From: Rhizobacter sp.
Lineage (GTDB): Bacteria > Pseudomonadota > Gammaproteobacteria > Burkholderiales > Burkholderiaceae_C
Assembly (NCBI GenBank): GCA_019635355.1
Contig: JAHBZQ010000001.1
Location: 2,666,001 to 2,730,000, forward strand
DNA: 64,000 nt
Direction of reading: 5' to 3'
Under the pieces are notes generated by a model. The model ran no database searches and was not told the origin of the DNA. It saw only the letters and a list, made by a program, of their open reading frames with translations. Both the position numbers and the translations under genes were made by a program. This document shows positions 63,354 through 64,000 of this stretch, one piece after another. Position 1 is the first letter of the stretch, and the number at the start of each line of letters is the position of its first letter.

Positions 63354-64000
63354 TCACAACTTGACGGTCTGGGTCGCCCGGACCCCGCCCTGGTTGTCGG
63401 TCACCTTGACCTGCACCGTCTTCACCACCGCTTCTTGCGGGTAGCTCACGGTGCCTTCGAGGCGGGCTGACTGCTTCACTTGCAGTGGCTTCGGCCCGCC
63501 GGGCTGGGAAATCGTCCAAGGTTTGTCACCCAGTGTGCCCGACAGCACGATGTCGTAGCGGCCGGCAAACTCGGGTGGATTCTTGCCTATTTGCATGATC
63601 AGAACCTGAAATCGCACCTGGCCCGGGCCCGCCGCCTCGGCCTGGAGGGCTCTGACGTTGAGCCCGGAGGCGCTCGCCGGCAGCAGCCGCTCGAAGAATC
63701 CCAGGTCCGCTTTCAGCGACAGGTTTTCGGACTCGACCTGCTTGATCTGCTGGGCCAAGCGCTCTTGGGCCACTTTCTCAGCCTTAAGCAGGCTCTGTGC
63801 CGTGTTCGCGATGGACTGGGCGCCCTCGCGCTCCTCGCGCAGCTTGGCCACCTCGACCCGCAACTCGGCCAACTCGGCCTTGGCGTCCTTGTCCAGGCCA
63901 GCGATGCTCTTGCCAAACTCGAACGCCCACAAGGATAGCGCCGCCGAGAAGCCAAACACCAGCGCCACCACCGCCCAACGCAGCGGCCACGGCAGGTGGC
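63354..64000 (-). CDS. DUF6776 family membrane protein (5' end beyond window)
   Basis: At least 205 residues. A membrane helix (VALVFGFSAALSLWAFEFG) is followed by a coiled coil (about AKAELAELRVEVAKLREERE through VESENLSLKADLGFFERLLP) and a beta-rich C-terminal domain (VRFQVLIMQIGKNPPEFAGR). The frame stays open to the window edge (HLPWPLRWAV before the helix), so the start lies outside; a GTG at 63971 is an unlikely start. It precedes the bactofilin gene by 35 bases and is probably in its operon. Confidence 0.88.
   Translation of the reverse strand, partial: HLPWPLRWAVVALVFGFSAALSLWAFEFGKSIAGLDKDAKAELAELRVEVAKLREEREGAQSIANTAQSLLKAEKVAQERLAQQIKQVESENLSLKADLGFFERLLPASASGLNVRALQAEAAGPGQVRFQVLIMQIGKNPPEFAGRYDIVLSGTLGDKPWTISQPGGPKPLQVKQSARLEGTVSYPQEAVVKTVQVKVTDNQGGVRATQTVKL

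Overview
The window looks like one chromosome segment of a high-GC betaproteobacterium of the order Burkholderiales, probably near the Rubrivivax/Leptothrix/Rhizobacter group. This rests on very high G/C at third codon positions, the betaproteobacterial order ABC pair-bolA-murA-hisG-hisD, a full bacterial glpDSTPQUV glycerol ABC operon, Bug/TctC-type binding proteins, and a neisserial-type porin. No tRNA, rRNA, transposase, integrase or CRISPR array was seen.

Layout. 1-5447: an ABC-2 exporter, bolA, murA, hisG and hisD, all on the minus strand, with a divergent TetR gene. 6.2-11.9 kb: a TPR protein, then a Fur-box-led unit of DUF2325 protein, TonB-dependent siderophore receptor and PepSY membrane protein. 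11.9-14.7 kb: a two-gene DNA repair unit (radical SAM protein plus a TIGR03915-UdgX fusion) behind a perfect LexA box. 14.7-25.9 kb: glycerol catabolism and uptake (glpK, glpR, glpD, glpSTPQUV). 25.9-36.8 kb: small conserved proteins, argC, four regulators (LysR, GlxA-like, AraC, MerR), a TTC38-like TPR protein, TspO, a DMT transporter and a short CDF metal transporter. 36.9-44.6 kb: porin, secreted caspase-like protein, glcE and glcF with a methyltransferase between them, and a secreted-type endonuclease. 44.6-46.9 kb: a lower-GC block of small unrelated genes resembling gene cassettes. 47.0-57.6 kb: a Crp/Fnr regulator divergent from an acyl-CoA ligase, a Liv-type ABC transporter, a PaaK-like ligase and a Bug-type binding protein, likely one uptake-and-CoA-activation system for a carboxylic acid. 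57.7-64 kb: dtd, tyrS, M23 peptidase, anmK, erpA, bactofilin and a truncated DUF6776 gene.

The most notable non-genic signals are repeats. A palindromic element (core TTCGACAAGCTCAG) occurs at four loci; it is translated in frame inside glpS, forms the C-terminus of the acyl-CoA ligase, and abuts the Shine-Dalgarno of livG. The glpR-glpK gap is a roughly 760-base composite inverted repeat. The glpQ-glpU gap carries two hairpin-within-inverted-repeat structures with perfect or near-perfect arms. A 78-base repeat occurs after two unrelated genes 47 kb apart. The SOS-box repair unit, predicted to be leaderless, is the strongest candidate for a little-described system.
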